A DNA stretch of 36,814 bases. Source: an uncultured Sphingobacteriales bacterium (GTDB lineage Bacteria; Bacteroidota; Bacteroidia; Chitinophagales; Chitinophagaceae). The stretch lies in assembly GCA_937871285.1 (NCBI GenBank), contig CALMQS010000125.1:1-36814 (forward strand), given 5' to 3'. The notes under the pieces were generated by a model. The model saw only the letters and a list, made by a program, of their open reading frames with translations, had not been told where the DNA came from and did no database searches. The position numbers and the translations under genes were made by a program. Each line of letters opens with the position of its first letter. The first letter of the stretch is position 1. Positions 24,000 through 32,838 of this stretch are shown one piece after another.

Positions 24000-24254
24000 T
24001 TAGATCCTTTTTACCAGCCGCATCCGCTGTTCCTCCTTTCCTCCCGACAGTTCGAGCGTATACACACCGTATGGCAAATCATTGAGTCCGTCCCAGCAAA
24101 AAGACTTCTGTGCCGGCACCACTTCCGTTTCGAACATGCTGCACACTTTTCCTTTATCGTCTTTAAGCACGGCTCTTAAAGAGGAAGCGGTAGCATCACT
24201 TAGCTCAAAGAACAGAGTATCAATAAATATCAGGGATTTTAGTTTTGCAAGCAT
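24000..24254 (-). CDS. Small beta-sandwich-like hypothetical protein
   Basis: An 84-residue protein without signal peptide or membrane segment. KSFCWDGLNDLPYGVYTLELSGG near the C-terminus resembles the FlgD Ig-like or sorting-domain pattern (W-dGl-l--GvYtl-l), but it is too short to be a T9SS cargo and is not exported. Its stop codon directly abuts the stop of the coiled-coil gene on the other strand (23999/24000), so no terminator can lie between them. The upstream promoter would lie inside the region before zapA. It could be a modest-confidence real gene. Confidence 0.5.
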   Translation of the reverse strand: MLAKLKSLIFIDTLFFELSDATASSLRAVLKDDKGKVCSMFETEVVPAQKSFCWDGLNDLPYGVYTLELSGGKEEQRMRLVKRI

Positions 24255-24374
24255 GTATGGATGGTTTTTCGGTTTTAGATTTCATCAATTGTTTGGGCCT
24301 ATTTTTAACATAACGGAATAAATTCAGCCTACTGTTGATAAACTGTGAATAAATTTAACATTAATATTCAGCAT

Positions 24375-24662
24375 ATGCAAACGCTCATAGCTATTAATAT
24401 TGGGATTGGCGACAGAACTTACAGGATCAAGGTAGCGCCTGAGGATGAGGAACAGGTAAGAAAAACCATTAAAATCATTAATGATAAGATCATTGAATTT
24501 AAAACAGATTTTGCGGGTAAGGATATGCAGGACTACGTTTCTATGGTGCTGCTATGGTATGCAACCCAGCTACAGAGCGGAAAATCAACGGTTTTGGAGA
24601 AGGACGTTACGGAAGCCCTTTCAAAGATGGAGGGGCAACTGAATAAAACCCTCGGGTTGTAA
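24375..24662 (+). CDS. zapA: Cell division protein ZapA
   Basis: A 95-residue FtsZ-associated protein. I prefer ATG 24375 (MQTLIAINIGIGDRTYRIKVAPEDE) to an upstream GTG because ZapA proteins begin with this beta-hairpin. The N-terminal globular part is followed by the helical tetramerisation region (EEQVRKTIKIINDKIIEFKTDF to EALSKMEGQLNKTLGL). It should crosslink FtsZ filaments at mid-cell. In many Bacteroidota rny follows zapA; here the next 181 nt lack a gene and then an unrelated minus-strand gene begins. Confidence 0.85.
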   Translation: MQTLIAINIGIGDRTYRIKVAPEDEEQVRKTIKIINDKIIEFKTDFAGKDMQDYVSMVLLWYATQLQSGKSTVLEKDVTEALSKMEGQLNKTLGL

Positions 24663-24769
24663 TGTACCGGCCAACAGTAAAAAACATCTTGCGAACCGAA
24701 CATCATTTCAAAGCGTACTGCGGCCGATCGCCCGTTTTACAGCTTAACGTATTTTATCAAACATCAACC

Positions 24770-24826
24770 CCAAAAATGGCTCATCACAAACGTAACATCA
24801 TTCTTTACCTCTTTCACTGAGCCATT
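24770..24826 (-). terminator. Possible terminator: long-loop inverted repeat downstream of the MORN-type gene
   Basis: AATGGCTCA (24775-24783) and TGAGCCATT (24818-24826) are perfect 9-bp complements around a 34-nt loop. On the minus strand the stem is followed by TTTTTGGGG, 18 nt past the stop of the MORN-type lipoprotein gene. The loop is long for a terminator. The region after zapA could instead hold a small RNA. Confidence 0.35.
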
Positions 24827-24843
24827 GTTCAGCCATATCCCTG

Positions 24844-25365
24844 TCAGCGTTTAGTGGTAACGGTATGGATCAACTGCCCGTTGGTATCATACTCGTCTGT
24901 TGAAACCAGCGCGCCTCCGGGTGCATAGTTGTTCCACTTCCCCCAAAAAAAGCCCAGGTTATATACCCCTTCACTCCGTATGCTCCCATCTTCATAATAA
25001 TACGTTGCGGGTCCCTCAAAGCGGCCCAGGCTGTCGAGCAGTAATTTACCTTTCAATTGCCCGTTGGCATAATATTCCGCGTAAGCTGTTCTAATGTTTT
25101 TGCGAAACTGTACAAAGCCGGTAATATTGCCCGCTGTATCCTTCATGATTTTCGAAACAATACTATCCCCGCGGGAATAGTATTGTTCAGCGCTGTAAAA
25201 TTCGCCCGCACCAATTATCCGGGTAAAGCCGGTATCGCTGTTTTGACGTATAGAATCAAAGAATGCCTTATCGGTTTTACTGATTCCGCCAGGTAAATGA
25301 TTTACCGTGTTTTCACAACCCATACACAGTATCGCTACTACAACAGGAAATATAAAAAAATTCAT
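24844..25365 (-). CDS. MORN-repeat (YwqK-like) lipoprotein
   Basis: A 173-residue lipoprotein with an SPII signal (MNFFIFPVVVAILCMGC, lipidated Cys17). The mature part holds MORN-type variants of the pattern EYYANGQLKGK, TYYYEDGSIRSEGVY and EYDTNGQLIHT, the repeat of the YwqK family, sometimes annotated as an antitoxin without good evidence. These repeats form a beta-meander and are generally binding modules. The function is unknown. It follows the beta-helix lipoprotein gene on the same strand by 51 nt and might be read from that transcript. Confidence 0.7.
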   Translation of the reverse strand: MNFFIFPVVVAILCMGCENTVNHLPGGISKTDKAFFDSIRQNSDTGFTRIIGAGEFYSAEQYYSRGDSIVSKIMKDTAGNITGFVQFRKNIRTAYAEYYANGQLKGKLLLDSLGRFEGPATYYYEDGSIRSEGVYNLGFFWGKWNNYAPGGALVSTDEYDTNGQLIHTVTTKR

Positions 25366-25416
25366 AAAAAAAGTATAGAAAAGAAATCCCGCTAAAAAGC
25401 TGCTTATATATCTGTT

Positions 25417-26823
25417 TTAATCAACAAAAGAAGTCCAGCCTTTCCACCAATCTCCTTCGGGGGTACCCGCAGCGCCTACCGCTCCCCTGAAAGTAACAGG
25501 CGTAAATCCGCTAGACACCTTGGCATGTGCGAAACTGGCAGCATTCAGTAAGGGCGACCCGGCCTGCGGTGTAAAATCAGGATTGGCATAATTAAACGCA
25601 GCGGTGAGTTTCACTGCTTCATTTTCAGCCAGTATTTCATTATTATATGCAGCGGTACCAAACCAGTTGCTCACATCAGTATTTGTCCATCCTGTTGCGG
25701 CATCGGTGTTATCGGCAAACTTAGTGGGCACCACACAACCTGCAATGGTAGTGTTTTGAATTACCAGTTTTCCTGCTATAATATTTCCCTGAACAGGTGT
25801 TCCTTTACTGGCATCAATCAGCAAGCCGGTAGGCCAACCCATGAAAACAGAATTGAAAATAGATGTGCTGGTATTCCGTCTTAACTGTGCGGCCGCATTA
25901 TACAGGCTATTACCAATATTAGTTGATTTTTCACGGGGGCCTATAGCCGTTATATTGCTGAATACCGGCGCTGTTTGAGGAGTTAAACTACTGCCGTTGG
26001 CGTCATTGTCACTTTCAAATGCCTCTACTTTTGAAATATCAGCCCGGGACGAATCTCTCAGCACTATGCCAAACTGCACATTTCCCCTGTATCCGTTATC
26101 GCTGTCAAAATCATCATCTAATGTTTTGTAGGCAATTAAATGGCTGCAGTTAACAGTACCGCCAAACCATTCAAAGGCATCGTCTAATGCATAGCTTACC
26201 TGCACATAATCAACAGTGGTACCATTGCCTACACCACCAAAAGTGAGCGAGTTCAATTCTTTATCGGGCAGGAAAGCGTATCCTGCATATTCTACGCGTA
26301 CATATTGCAGTGAGCCGGAGTTATCTGTGTCATCGGCTCCGCCATATAACCCCAGTCCATCGGCGTTATTAACACCCCCTTCTATTTCACCCACACCTGC
26401 AACGCCGTTAAAGGAACTGTTTGTTTTTGCACGTCCAAGCAAAACAATGCCTCCCCAGTCGCCGGCAGAGGGCGTTGAGGCATCGGATGTAAATACAATA
26501 GGCTTTTCCTTTGTTCCGTTAGCGATCAGCCTGGTGCCGCGGGTAACAATTAATGCACCACGGGTAGATTTTTCGCCTTCAATCCTTGCACCTGCTTCAA
26601 CCGTTAAAGTAGCGCCGTCTACCACATATACCACTCCTCTTAGCTTATATACCGTACCCTCTTTCAGTGTTCTGTCTGCATTAATCTTGCCTGAAAGAAT
26701 AGTACTTTCACCCGGCGTACCACCGCCACCATCATCTCCTTTAATGCTACCGTCAACTTCAATTTTGCGGCAACCGGCAGTTAGTAGTACGCCCAGAACT
26801 GCAAATGTTAATATCTTTTTCAT
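25417..26823 (-). CDS. Beta-helix outer-membrane lipoprotein paired with a TonB-dependent receptor
   Basis: A 468-residue lipoprotein. ATG 26823 is chosen over one at 26856 because it gives the SPII signal MKKILTFAVLGVLLTAGC (Cys18). A Gly-rich linker follows and then a right-handed beta-helix-like repeat region (YVVDGATLTVEAGARIEGEKSTRGAL, GDWGGIVLLGRAKTN, DDTDNSGSLQYVRVEYAG, TTVDYVQVSYALDDAFEWFGGTVN). Homologues in Bacteroidota are often misannotated as multidrug transporters and accompany a TonB receptor, as here (36-nt gap). It is probably the surface-exposed ligand-binding partner. Divergent PhoU-like and PiT genes suggest phosphate, by context only. Confidence 0.75.
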   Translation of the reverse strand: MKKILTFAVLGVLLTAGCRKIEVDGSIKGDDGGGGTPGESTILSGKINADRTLKEGTVYKLRGVVYVVDGATLTVEAGARIEGEKSTRGALIVTRGTRLIANGTKEKPIVFTSDASTPSAGDWGGIVLLGRAKTNSSFNGVAGVGEIEGGVNNADGLGLYGGADDTDNSGSLQYVRVEYAGYAFLPDKELNSLTFGGVGNGTTVDYVQVSYALDDAFEWFGGTVNCSHLIAYKTLDDDFDSDNGYRGNVQFGIVLRDSSRADISKVEAFESDNDANGSSLTPQTAPVFSNITAIGPREKSTNIGNSLYNAAAQLRRNTSTSIFNSVFMGWPTGLLIDASKGTPVQGNIIAGKLVIQNTTIAGCVVPTKFADNTDAATGWTNTDVSNWFGTAAYNNEILAENEAVKLTAAFNYANPDFTPQAGSPLLNAASFAHAKVSSGFTPVTFRGAVGAAGTPEGDWWKGWTSFVD

Positions 26824-26859
26824 ACTCCTGTATTTGTTAATTTTTATAATGTGCAATTT

Positions 26860-29661
26860 TTATTTAATGGTATATCCAAAAGAAATGCTGATCGTTGTTC
26901 CATAGTTTCTGCTTATAGCTACTACATCCGAAGATCCCAGCTTCAGGTTCTTACTTTTATCCACATCGTGATAGAAGTATGCCCGTTTATTGAGTATGTC
27001 GGATATATTCAGACGGATATCGCCTTTGCCGTTAAGCACTTTTTTTGCTATTTGAAAATCAAGGAGCGGGCGGGAGTCTTCCCATATTTCAGGTACCTGC
27101 TCATTACCTACATATAAAATCCTGCGTCCAATCTGGTTAAATAGCAGTGTTGTGCTTATTCCTGCTTTTTCTATATCATATTGAAGTGAGCCATTGATAA
27201 CATAAGGCGATTGCCCCTGCATGGGCCTGTTTATTTTTACATTGGGATCATTGACCTTATTAAAGATGTAGGAAAGGTTGGTTTGAAAAGTGAAGTTTCT
27301 CAATGCATGAGCGAAATCGAGCTTTTTGCGAAAATCAAATTCAATTCCATACCCTGTTGCTTCCTGTGCATTTAAAAAATTAAATGTATTGGTAGCTACC
27401 CCGGATTGATTAAAATATAACTCTATAGGGTTTTTAAAATACTTATAGAATACACCTAAGGTTACCATTTCTCCGGCACGTGGATATAATTCATACCGCA
27501 GGTCAACATTCGTTACTTTAGTTCGCTTAAGTGAGCTGGAGCCAATAACGGCTGCGCCTAATTCAAAATCGTAGAAGGCAAAATTGGTAAGTTCGCGAAA
27601 CTCGGGGCGAATAATAGTTTGAGAACCCGATAAACGGATATTTGTTTTGGAGTTCAGCTCAAAAGTAAAATTAACAGCGGGAAGCAGATCGCCCTGCTTA
27701 ATATGTGCATGGCGCTCGTCATTTTGTTTTACGCTTCCCACCAACTGGTCAAAATGCTCATACCTTGCTCCCCAAACCACTCTTAACCAGGAGCTGAATT
27801 GATTATCGAACTGGAAGTACGCGGCATTTAAAATACTGTTGGCCATGTACCGGTATTGTTTACCAATAATTTCATCAAACTTAAATTTCCTGGGGTCGCC
27901 GGCATCAAAATTAGCTTCGTTAAATACATGGTCCTCATCCTGCAGGCGCAATGGGGAAGTTCCGTCTACCAGGTAAATGGAGAAAGGCCTTGAATCAAAG
28001 AGCCGGTCTTTTACCTGGAAAAGGTAGCCTGCTTTTACTGTTTGACTCTGCCCAAAAAGCCTGAACCGCTTTGATATATCCCCGCCCGCATTATAGATAT
28101 AGTCTGACAGCATGGAATAAAACACACTGCCCGTTTTTTGAGATCTGGATTGTCCTATCAGCAAATTATACGGAGCATTCGGTTCTTCTCTCGACTGGTT
28201 ATACTGAACCCTCCGCTGCTGGGGTATATACCCGTCAAGAATATTAAAGCTGCCATACCAGTTAATCCTGGTACCCAGGGAAGCGATATGATGCTCCCCT
28301 ATGAGTTGTGTATTAAAAAATGTATTGGAGCGAAATGCCAGTTCCCTGGCACGGATATTTTCTCCCAACACCGGATCCTGTTCATAATCAACGCCGGTTC
28401 TTAAAGTAGTATAGTCAGATGCGTTTACATTGAGGATGTTTTTTAAACTGATCTTGTTATTTCTGTCTAATTTAACAGAAAAATTGGCCAGTACGCCCGC
28501 CAGTACATCATTGCTGTATTTATGGCTGTTGTAATCAAATAACAGAGAACCCTGGTTATTATCAAAACTGTAAAAACCATTATCAAAATCCATATTCCGG
28601 CCGGAGCGGCTGTAGGTAAGCCCCAGGATCGCTCCAAAGTCTTTTTTGAAAAACTTCGCGTTAAATCCACCATTCAGTTGAAAAGAAGCATTAAGCGGCG
28701 CCCTGCCTTTATGCACAGACCAGTTGGTAGCTATGCTTTTACCCAGGTCTGCTTTTTTCGCATCGGGCAGTTCCTGGAAATTCGTTTTGGTAGGAAAATG
28801 GCCCGGCAATGCCCTTGATTCGTCATCAATTCCTAACCAGTCGGTGCGCCCTCCATTATAGGTATAAAAATCTTTGCCAATGGTTTGCGTATTAAAACCA
28901 GTGCCAACCTGCACAGAAAGAAAATCAGCAGATGGAATGTCTTTCGTATTTACCTGCACCAGCCCCCCGGCCCATTCGCCGGGGTATTCCGGAACAAAAG
29001 CTTTATTGATCACTATATTATCAATCATGGAAGAAGGAAAAATATCGAAGGAAAAGGTTTTTCTATCGGGCTCGGTAGTAGATAATTGTACTCCGTTTAA
29101 AAGCGCTGTATTATACCGGTCGCTTAAACCCCGTACAACAAGGTATTTCCCTTCCTGTATGCTGGTTCCGGGAATTCTTTTTAATACCTCTCCTGTATTT
29201 TTATCCGGGGAACGGCGAATACTTTCCGCCGAAATTACAGAAGCAACCGTGTTCGTGTTTTTTTGAAACGCGATGATCGCATTTACCGTTTCTCTCCGGG
29301 CATTGGTTCTGCTGGCTGTAACAACTACTGTTTCCAAGCTCTTTGCTGCAGTCTCTATAATAATATTCAACTCGTTTGCATTGTCATCAGCCACTTCTAC
29401 CTCATCAATATGTTTCTCTGCATAACCCACTGCTGTAATAATTAGTCCATATGTTTTGTTGGGTGAAAGATGCAGCGTATAGCGGCCTTCTATATCCGTA
29501 ATGGTTCCGCCGGCAGCCCCTGAAATTTTTACAGATGCACCGGATACAGGTTCGTTTTTTTCATTTACCACCTTACCTGCTAACGGTATGGTTTGCGCAT
29601 GAACAAATGAAAAGGATAGCATGAAAATAAATACTGCACAACTTCTAAGCATAACTGGCAT
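26860..29661 (-). CDS. TonB-dependent outer-membrane receptor
   Basis: A 933-residue receptor. The signal peptide ends at about FVHAQ (residue 23; ATG at 29661, or the second Met three codons on). A carboxypeptidase-regulatory-like beta-sandwich (25-110; PLAGKVVNEKNEPVSGASVKI, TDIEGRYTLHL) precedes the plug (about 120-235; SIRRSPDKNTGEVLKRIPGTSIQEGKYLVVRGLSDRYNTALLNG), then the 22-strand barrel ending ISFGYTIK. It transports a ligand using TonB-ExbBD energy. It lies upstream of the beta-helix lipoprotein in the same operon and diverges from phoU/pit-like genes, suggesting uptake of phosphate or a phosphorylated compound. Confidence 0.92.
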   Translation of the reverse strand: MPVMLRSCAVFIFMLSFSFVHAQTIPLAGKVVNEKNEPVSGASVKISGAAGGTITDIEGRYTLHLSPNKTYGLIITAVGYAEKHIDEVEVADDNANELNIIIETAAKSLETVVVTASRTNARRETVNAIIAFQKNTNTVASVISAESIRRSPDKNTGEVLKRIPGTSIQEGKYLVVRGLSDRYNTALLNGVQLSTTEPDRKTFSFDIFPSSMIDNIVINKAFVPEYPGEWAGGLVQVNTKDIPSADFLSVQVGTGFNTQTIGKDFYTYNGGRTDWLGIDDESRALPGHFPTKTNFQELPDAKKADLGKSIATNWSVHKGRAPLNASFQLNGGFNAKFFKKDFGAILGLTYSRSGRNMDFDNGFYSFDNNQGSLLFDYNSHKYSNDVLAGVLANFSVKLDRNNKISLKNILNVNASDYTTLRTGVDYEQDPVLGENIRARELAFRSNTFFNTQLIGEHHIASLGTRINWYGSFNILDGYIPQQRRVQYNQSREEPNAPYNLLIGQSRSQKTGSVFYSMLSDYIYNAGGDISKRFRLFGQSQTVKAGYLFQVKDRLFDSRPFSIYLVDGTSPLRLQDEDHVFNEANFDAGDPRKFKFDEIIGKQYRYMANSILNAAYFQFDNQFSSWLRVVWGARYEHFDQLVGSVKQNDERHAHIKQGDLLPAVNFTFELNSKTNIRLSGSQTIIRPEFRELTNFAFYDFELGAAVIGSSSLKRTKVTNVDLRYELYPRAGEMVTLGVFYKYFKNPIELYFNQSGVATNTFNFLNAQEATGYGIEFDFRKKLDFAHALRNFTFQTNLSYIFNKVNDPNVKINRPMQGQSPYVINGSLQYDIEKAGISTTLLFNQIGRRILYVGNEQVPEIWEDSRPLLDFQIAKKVLNGKGDIRLNISDILNKRAYFYHDVDKSKNLKLGSSDVVAISRNYGTTISISFGYTIK

Positions 29662-29841
29662 ACCTGAATTTTCGGCAAAGAAAGCGCCGTGGTGTTAACT
29701 CATGATGAATGCAAGGTTATCAATATGTTGCCCGCAGATTACCCGAATATTAACGCCATGCAGGAAAAATGTGGATTAATACATCGTATGTTAAGAAATT
29801 ATTAACTCTTGAAATAGGGGGTGGGCAGAAAATGATACCTT

Positions 29842-29849
29842 TACTTTTG
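29842..29849 (+). promoter_or_regulatory. Promoter of the PhoU-like/PiT operon, TACTTTTG
   Basis: TACTTTTG matches TAnnTTTG and lies 15 nt before the chosen start at 29865. It therefore excludes the upstream in-frame start at 29769. Confidence 0.45.
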
Positions 29850-29864
29850 CCCAAAGTTTCCGTT

Positions 29865-30509
29865 ATGATCAATTCAATAATGAAGATCTTTTTGCCTAAG
29901 GATCGGGTTTTTTACCAACTGTTTGAAGAAGTTGCCGTTAAAGTACTGGAAATGGCCAGGAAATTAAAAGAAGTGGTGCACGAACCGGATTACGATAAAA
30001 GATCTGCGATAGCTTCCCAGATTGAAGAGCTGGAACACGTAAACGATGATCTTACACATAAAATTTTCACCGAATTAGGCAGAAATTTCATCACGCCCTT
30101 TGACCGCGAGGATATTCACTACCTGGCATCTGCGTTAGATGATATTGCAGATTATATTTTCGCATCATCCAAAAAAATAAAATTTTACCGGGTTAACCCC
30201 AATGACCAGGGTATGCAAAAGTTTGCTGAGCTTATTGTTCAGGCGTGCGAGCATATTAAGGTAGCCGTTCATGAGCTGCGCGATATGAAAAACCTCCGGC
30301 AGATAACGGAATCCCTGGTAAAAATAAACAGCATAGAAAACCAGGCGGATGACATTTTTGATATGAGCATTGAACGCCTGTTTGCCACAGAATTAGACGC
30401 CAAAGAAGTAATTAAGAAAAGAGAGATTTACCAGGCTATGGAAATCGCTACAGATAAATGTGAAGATGCCGCTAATGTAATTGAGTCCATTATCGTTAAA
30501 TATGCATAA
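29865..30509 (+). CDS. DUF47/PhoU-like regulator of the phosphate permease
   Basis: A 214-residue all-helical protein of the DUF47 (PhoU-related) family. I start at ATG 29865 (a second in-frame Met is at 29880) because the family begins with KIFLPKDRVFYQLFEE and a TAnnTTTG element lies just upstream. Helical repeats contain the metal-binding-type acidic patterns E-HVNDDLTHKIF and REDIHYLASALDDIADYIF (first three-helix bundle), then ENQADDIFD and TDKCEDAANVIESI (second). Such proteins accompany PiT permeases and are thought to restrain or couple them. The PiT gene begins 58 nt later. Confidence 0.9.
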   Translation: MINSIMKIFLPKDRVFYQLFEEVAVKVLEMARKLKEVVHEPDYDKRSAIASQIEELEHVNDDLTHKIFTELGRNFITPFDREDIHYLASALDDIADYIFASSKKIKFYRVNPNDQGMQKFAELIVQACEHIKVAVHELRDMKNLRQITESLVKINSIENQADDIFDMSIERLFATELDAKEVIKKREIYQAMEIATDKCEDAANVIESIIVKYA

Positions 30510-30567
30510 TGTTTGAGCAGTTGAACATTCCCTCTTCTTATTACCGCATTTTCAAACAAAAGGATGT

Positions 30568-31761
30568 ATGACCTTATTAGTTGTTATTATCATTCTAGCC
30601 TTGATTTTTGATTACATTAACGGATTTCACGATGCAGCCAACTCCATAGCCACTATCGTTTCCACCAAAGTGCTCACTCCCTTTCAGGCGGTACTTTGGG
30701 CGGCATTGTTCAACTTTGTAGCATTCTTCATCTTTAAAGATCACGGCGTAGCCAATACCATTGCCAAAACAGTAAAGGAAAGCTATATTACCCTCCAGGT
30801 GGTGCTGGCGGGATTGTCGGCCGCCATTATATGGAATCTTATTACCTGGTGGTTTGGCATACCTTCTTCATCCTCGCATACTTTAATTGGAGGGTTTGCC
30901 GGCGCAGCCATTACCAATGCAGGCTTTTATGCCATCAATATGGCCCCGGTGATGCAGATCGTGGCATTTATTTTCTTAGCGCCGCTCCTGGGCATGATCA
31001 TGGCGCTGGTTATTTCGCTATGGTTCATCAACGCTTTCAGAAAAAGCATATGGCCCAAACTCTTTTCCATCGGGCTTATATTGCTTACGGTATTAACGCT
31101 TTCCCAGATCATGGAATTCGACCCGGTCAATTTAAAATCGCATTACGAAGGTTATATATTAAAGGTCATCTTTCATTCTCACAATTTTAAGCTGCTGCTG
31201 CTTGCTTTAATTGTACTGATCATGTGTGTATTCACACTCTTTCTCAGCAGGCTGAATGCGCACCGGTCTACGGTATGGTTTAAAAAACTGCAACTGGTTT
31301 CTTCAGCGGCATTCAGCATTGGTCATGGTGGTAATGACGCCCAAAAGGTAATGGGTATCATTACGGTAGCGCTCATTTCCCACGGCAGTATCAGCACTTT
31401 TGATGAAATGCCTAACTGGGTGCCCATATCCTGCTATACCGCCATAGCCCTGGGAACTTTAAGCGGGGGATGGAAAATTGTAAAAACCATGGGCACCCGC
31501 ATTACCAAGGTAACGCCCTTTGAAGGCGTTGCCGCCGAAACGGCAGGCGCCATCACACTCTTCGTTACCGAACACCTTAAAATACCGGTAAGCACCACCC
31601 ATACCATTGCAGGCGCCATAATGGGCGTTGGCGCCACCAAACGCCTGTCGGCCGTGCGCTGGGGTGTTACCGTTAACCTGCTTTGGGCGTGGATCATAAC
31701 CATACCGGTAAGCGCGCTCATGGCAGCCATCATATACTGGCTCTCCCATTTCTTTTTTTGA
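30568..31761 (+). CDS. Inorganic phosphate transporter, PiT family
   Basis: A 397-residue inner-membrane permease, low-affinity symport of metal-phosphate with H+ (or Na+). Two inverted family repeats are visible: GFHDAANSIATIVSTKVL (19-36) and GHGGNDAQKVMGI (252-264), plus two SSSSHTLIGG/STTHTIAGAIMG elements. Around ten hydrophobic segments are visible, with a large soluble loop near 180-200. The length is a little below the 499-residue E. coli PitA but normal for the short subtype. It pairs with the PhoU-like gene upstream. Confidence 0.95.
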   Translation: MTLLVVIIILALIFDYINGFHDAANSIATIVSTKVLTPFQAVLWAALFNFVAFFIFKDHGVANTIAKTVKESYITLQVVLAGLSAAIIWNLITWWFGIPSSSSHTLIGGFAGAAITNAGFYAINMAPVMQIVAFIFLAPLLGMIMALVISLWFINAFRKSIWPKLFSIGLILLTVLTLSQIMEFDPVNLKSHYEGYILKVIFHSHNFKLLLLALIVLIMCVFTLFLSRLNAHRSTVWFKKLQLVSSAAFSIGHGGNDAQKVMGIITVALISHGSISTFDEMPNWVPISCYTAIALGTLSGGWKIVKTMGTRITKVTPFEGVAAETAGAITLFVTEHLKIPVSTTHTIAGAIMGVGATKRLSAVRWGVTVNLLWAWIITIPVSALMAAIIYWLSHFFF

Positions 31762-31779
31762 TGCTTTAATCTGCTTTAC

Positions 31780-31815
31780 TTTAACCCGAAGTGGGTAACT
31801 TCGTCCGGGGTTAAA
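31780..31815 (+). terminator. Hairpin after the PiT gene
   Basis: TTTAACCC (31780-31787) pairs with GGGTTAAA (31808-31815); inside, GAAGT (31788-31792) pairs with ACTTC (31798-31802) around GGGTA, leaving a 5-nt bulge. No T-tract follows, so it might terminate weakly or protect the 3' end. Confidence 0.45.
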
Positions 31816-31957
31816 ACCGGCCCATAACAGCCAGTCGTTACCTCATGCTGTTGAGTGGAAGAAAAATATCAGCGCTTTGTAAAATGGCGAAAACGGCGGC
31901 AGGAAGCGGGTAAGCAGACAATACATTCATTACGATAAAACAGATCAATATTTCCAG

Positions 31958-32818
31958 ATGAAAGGAATTATTTTGGCGGGAGGATCAGGTACAAGATTAC
32001 ATCCTATTACTTATGCTATCAGCAAGCAAATGATGCCGGTTTATGATAAACCCATGATATACTATCCCTTATCAACCCTTATGCTGGCGGGTATCAGGGA
32101 AGTGCTGATCATTTCAACACCGCATGATCTGCCTAACTTTAAAAAGCTTTTTGGAGACGGCAGCCATTTAGGATTGCAATTTTCCTACGCCGAGCAGGCT
32201 GTACCTAACGGTCTTGCCCAGGCGTTTGTAATAGGCGAAAAATTTATAGGAAAAGAAAAAGTAGCACTGGTACTGGGCGATAATATTTTTTATGGAAGTG
32301 GGTTAGGCCGTACACTAAGCCACAATATTGACCCCGATGGCGGAATAGTATATGCTTACCAGGTAAGCGATCCGGAACGTTACGGGGTGGTGGCGTTTGA
32401 TGAACATATGAACGCTTTGTCTATTGAAGAAAAACCGGTTAAGCCCAAAAGTAATTACGCGGTTCCCGGGCTGTATTTCTATGACAATGACGTAATCGGT
32501 ATTGCAAAAAGCTTAAAACCTTCTCCAAGAGGAGAATATGAAATAACAGATGTTAACAAAGCCTACCTGGACAGGAGAAAGCTGAAAGTATCGGTATTGG
32601 ACAGGGGAACGGCCTGGTTAGATACCGGAACATTTGATTCGCTGATGCAGGCCTCCTTATTTGTGCAGGTAATTGAACAAAGACAGGGCATCAAAATTGC
32701 CTGTATAGAAGAAATTGCATACAGAAAAGGATTCATTGATAAAGATCAATTATTAAAAATTGCCCAACCCCTTATGAAAAGCGGTTATGGTGAATATCTT
32801 TTGAACTTAGTATCTTGA
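31958..32818 (+). CDS. rfbA: Glucose-1-phosphate thymidylyltransferase
   Basis: A 286-residue nucleotidyltransferase that makes dTDP-glucose from glucose-1-phosphate and dTTP, the first step towards dTDP-rhamnose and other deoxysugars. The signature GGSGTRLHP (8-16), ISKQMMPVYDKPMIYYPLS and LVLGDNIFYG are those of RmlA; the length fits the RmlA short form. rfbB/C/D are not adjacent. The gene is 20 nt before galE, so both sugar-nucleotide enzymes are probably expressed together for surface polysaccharide synthesis. Confidence 0.95.
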   Translation: MKGIILAGGSGTRLHPITYAISKQMMPVYDKPMIYYPLSTLMLAGIREVLIISTPHDLPNFKKLFGDGSHLGLQFSYAEQAVPNGLAQAFVIGEKFIGKEKVALVLGDNIFYGSGLGRTLSHNIDPDGGIVYAYQVSDPERYGVVAFDEHMNALSIEEKPVKPKSNYAVPGLYFYDNDVIGIAKSLKPSPRGEYEITDVNKAYLDRRKLKVSVLDRGTAWLDTGTFDSLMQASLFVQVIEQRQGIKIACIEEIAYRKGFIDKDQLLKIAQPLMKSGYGEYLLNLVS

Positions 32819-32838
32819 ATTAAATTTTTATAACTGAT

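Noticed and set aside
29769..29864. Upstream extension of the PhoU-like gene
   Set aside because: The extra 32 residues do not belong to the DUF47 family and a TAnnTTTG promoter element lies within them.
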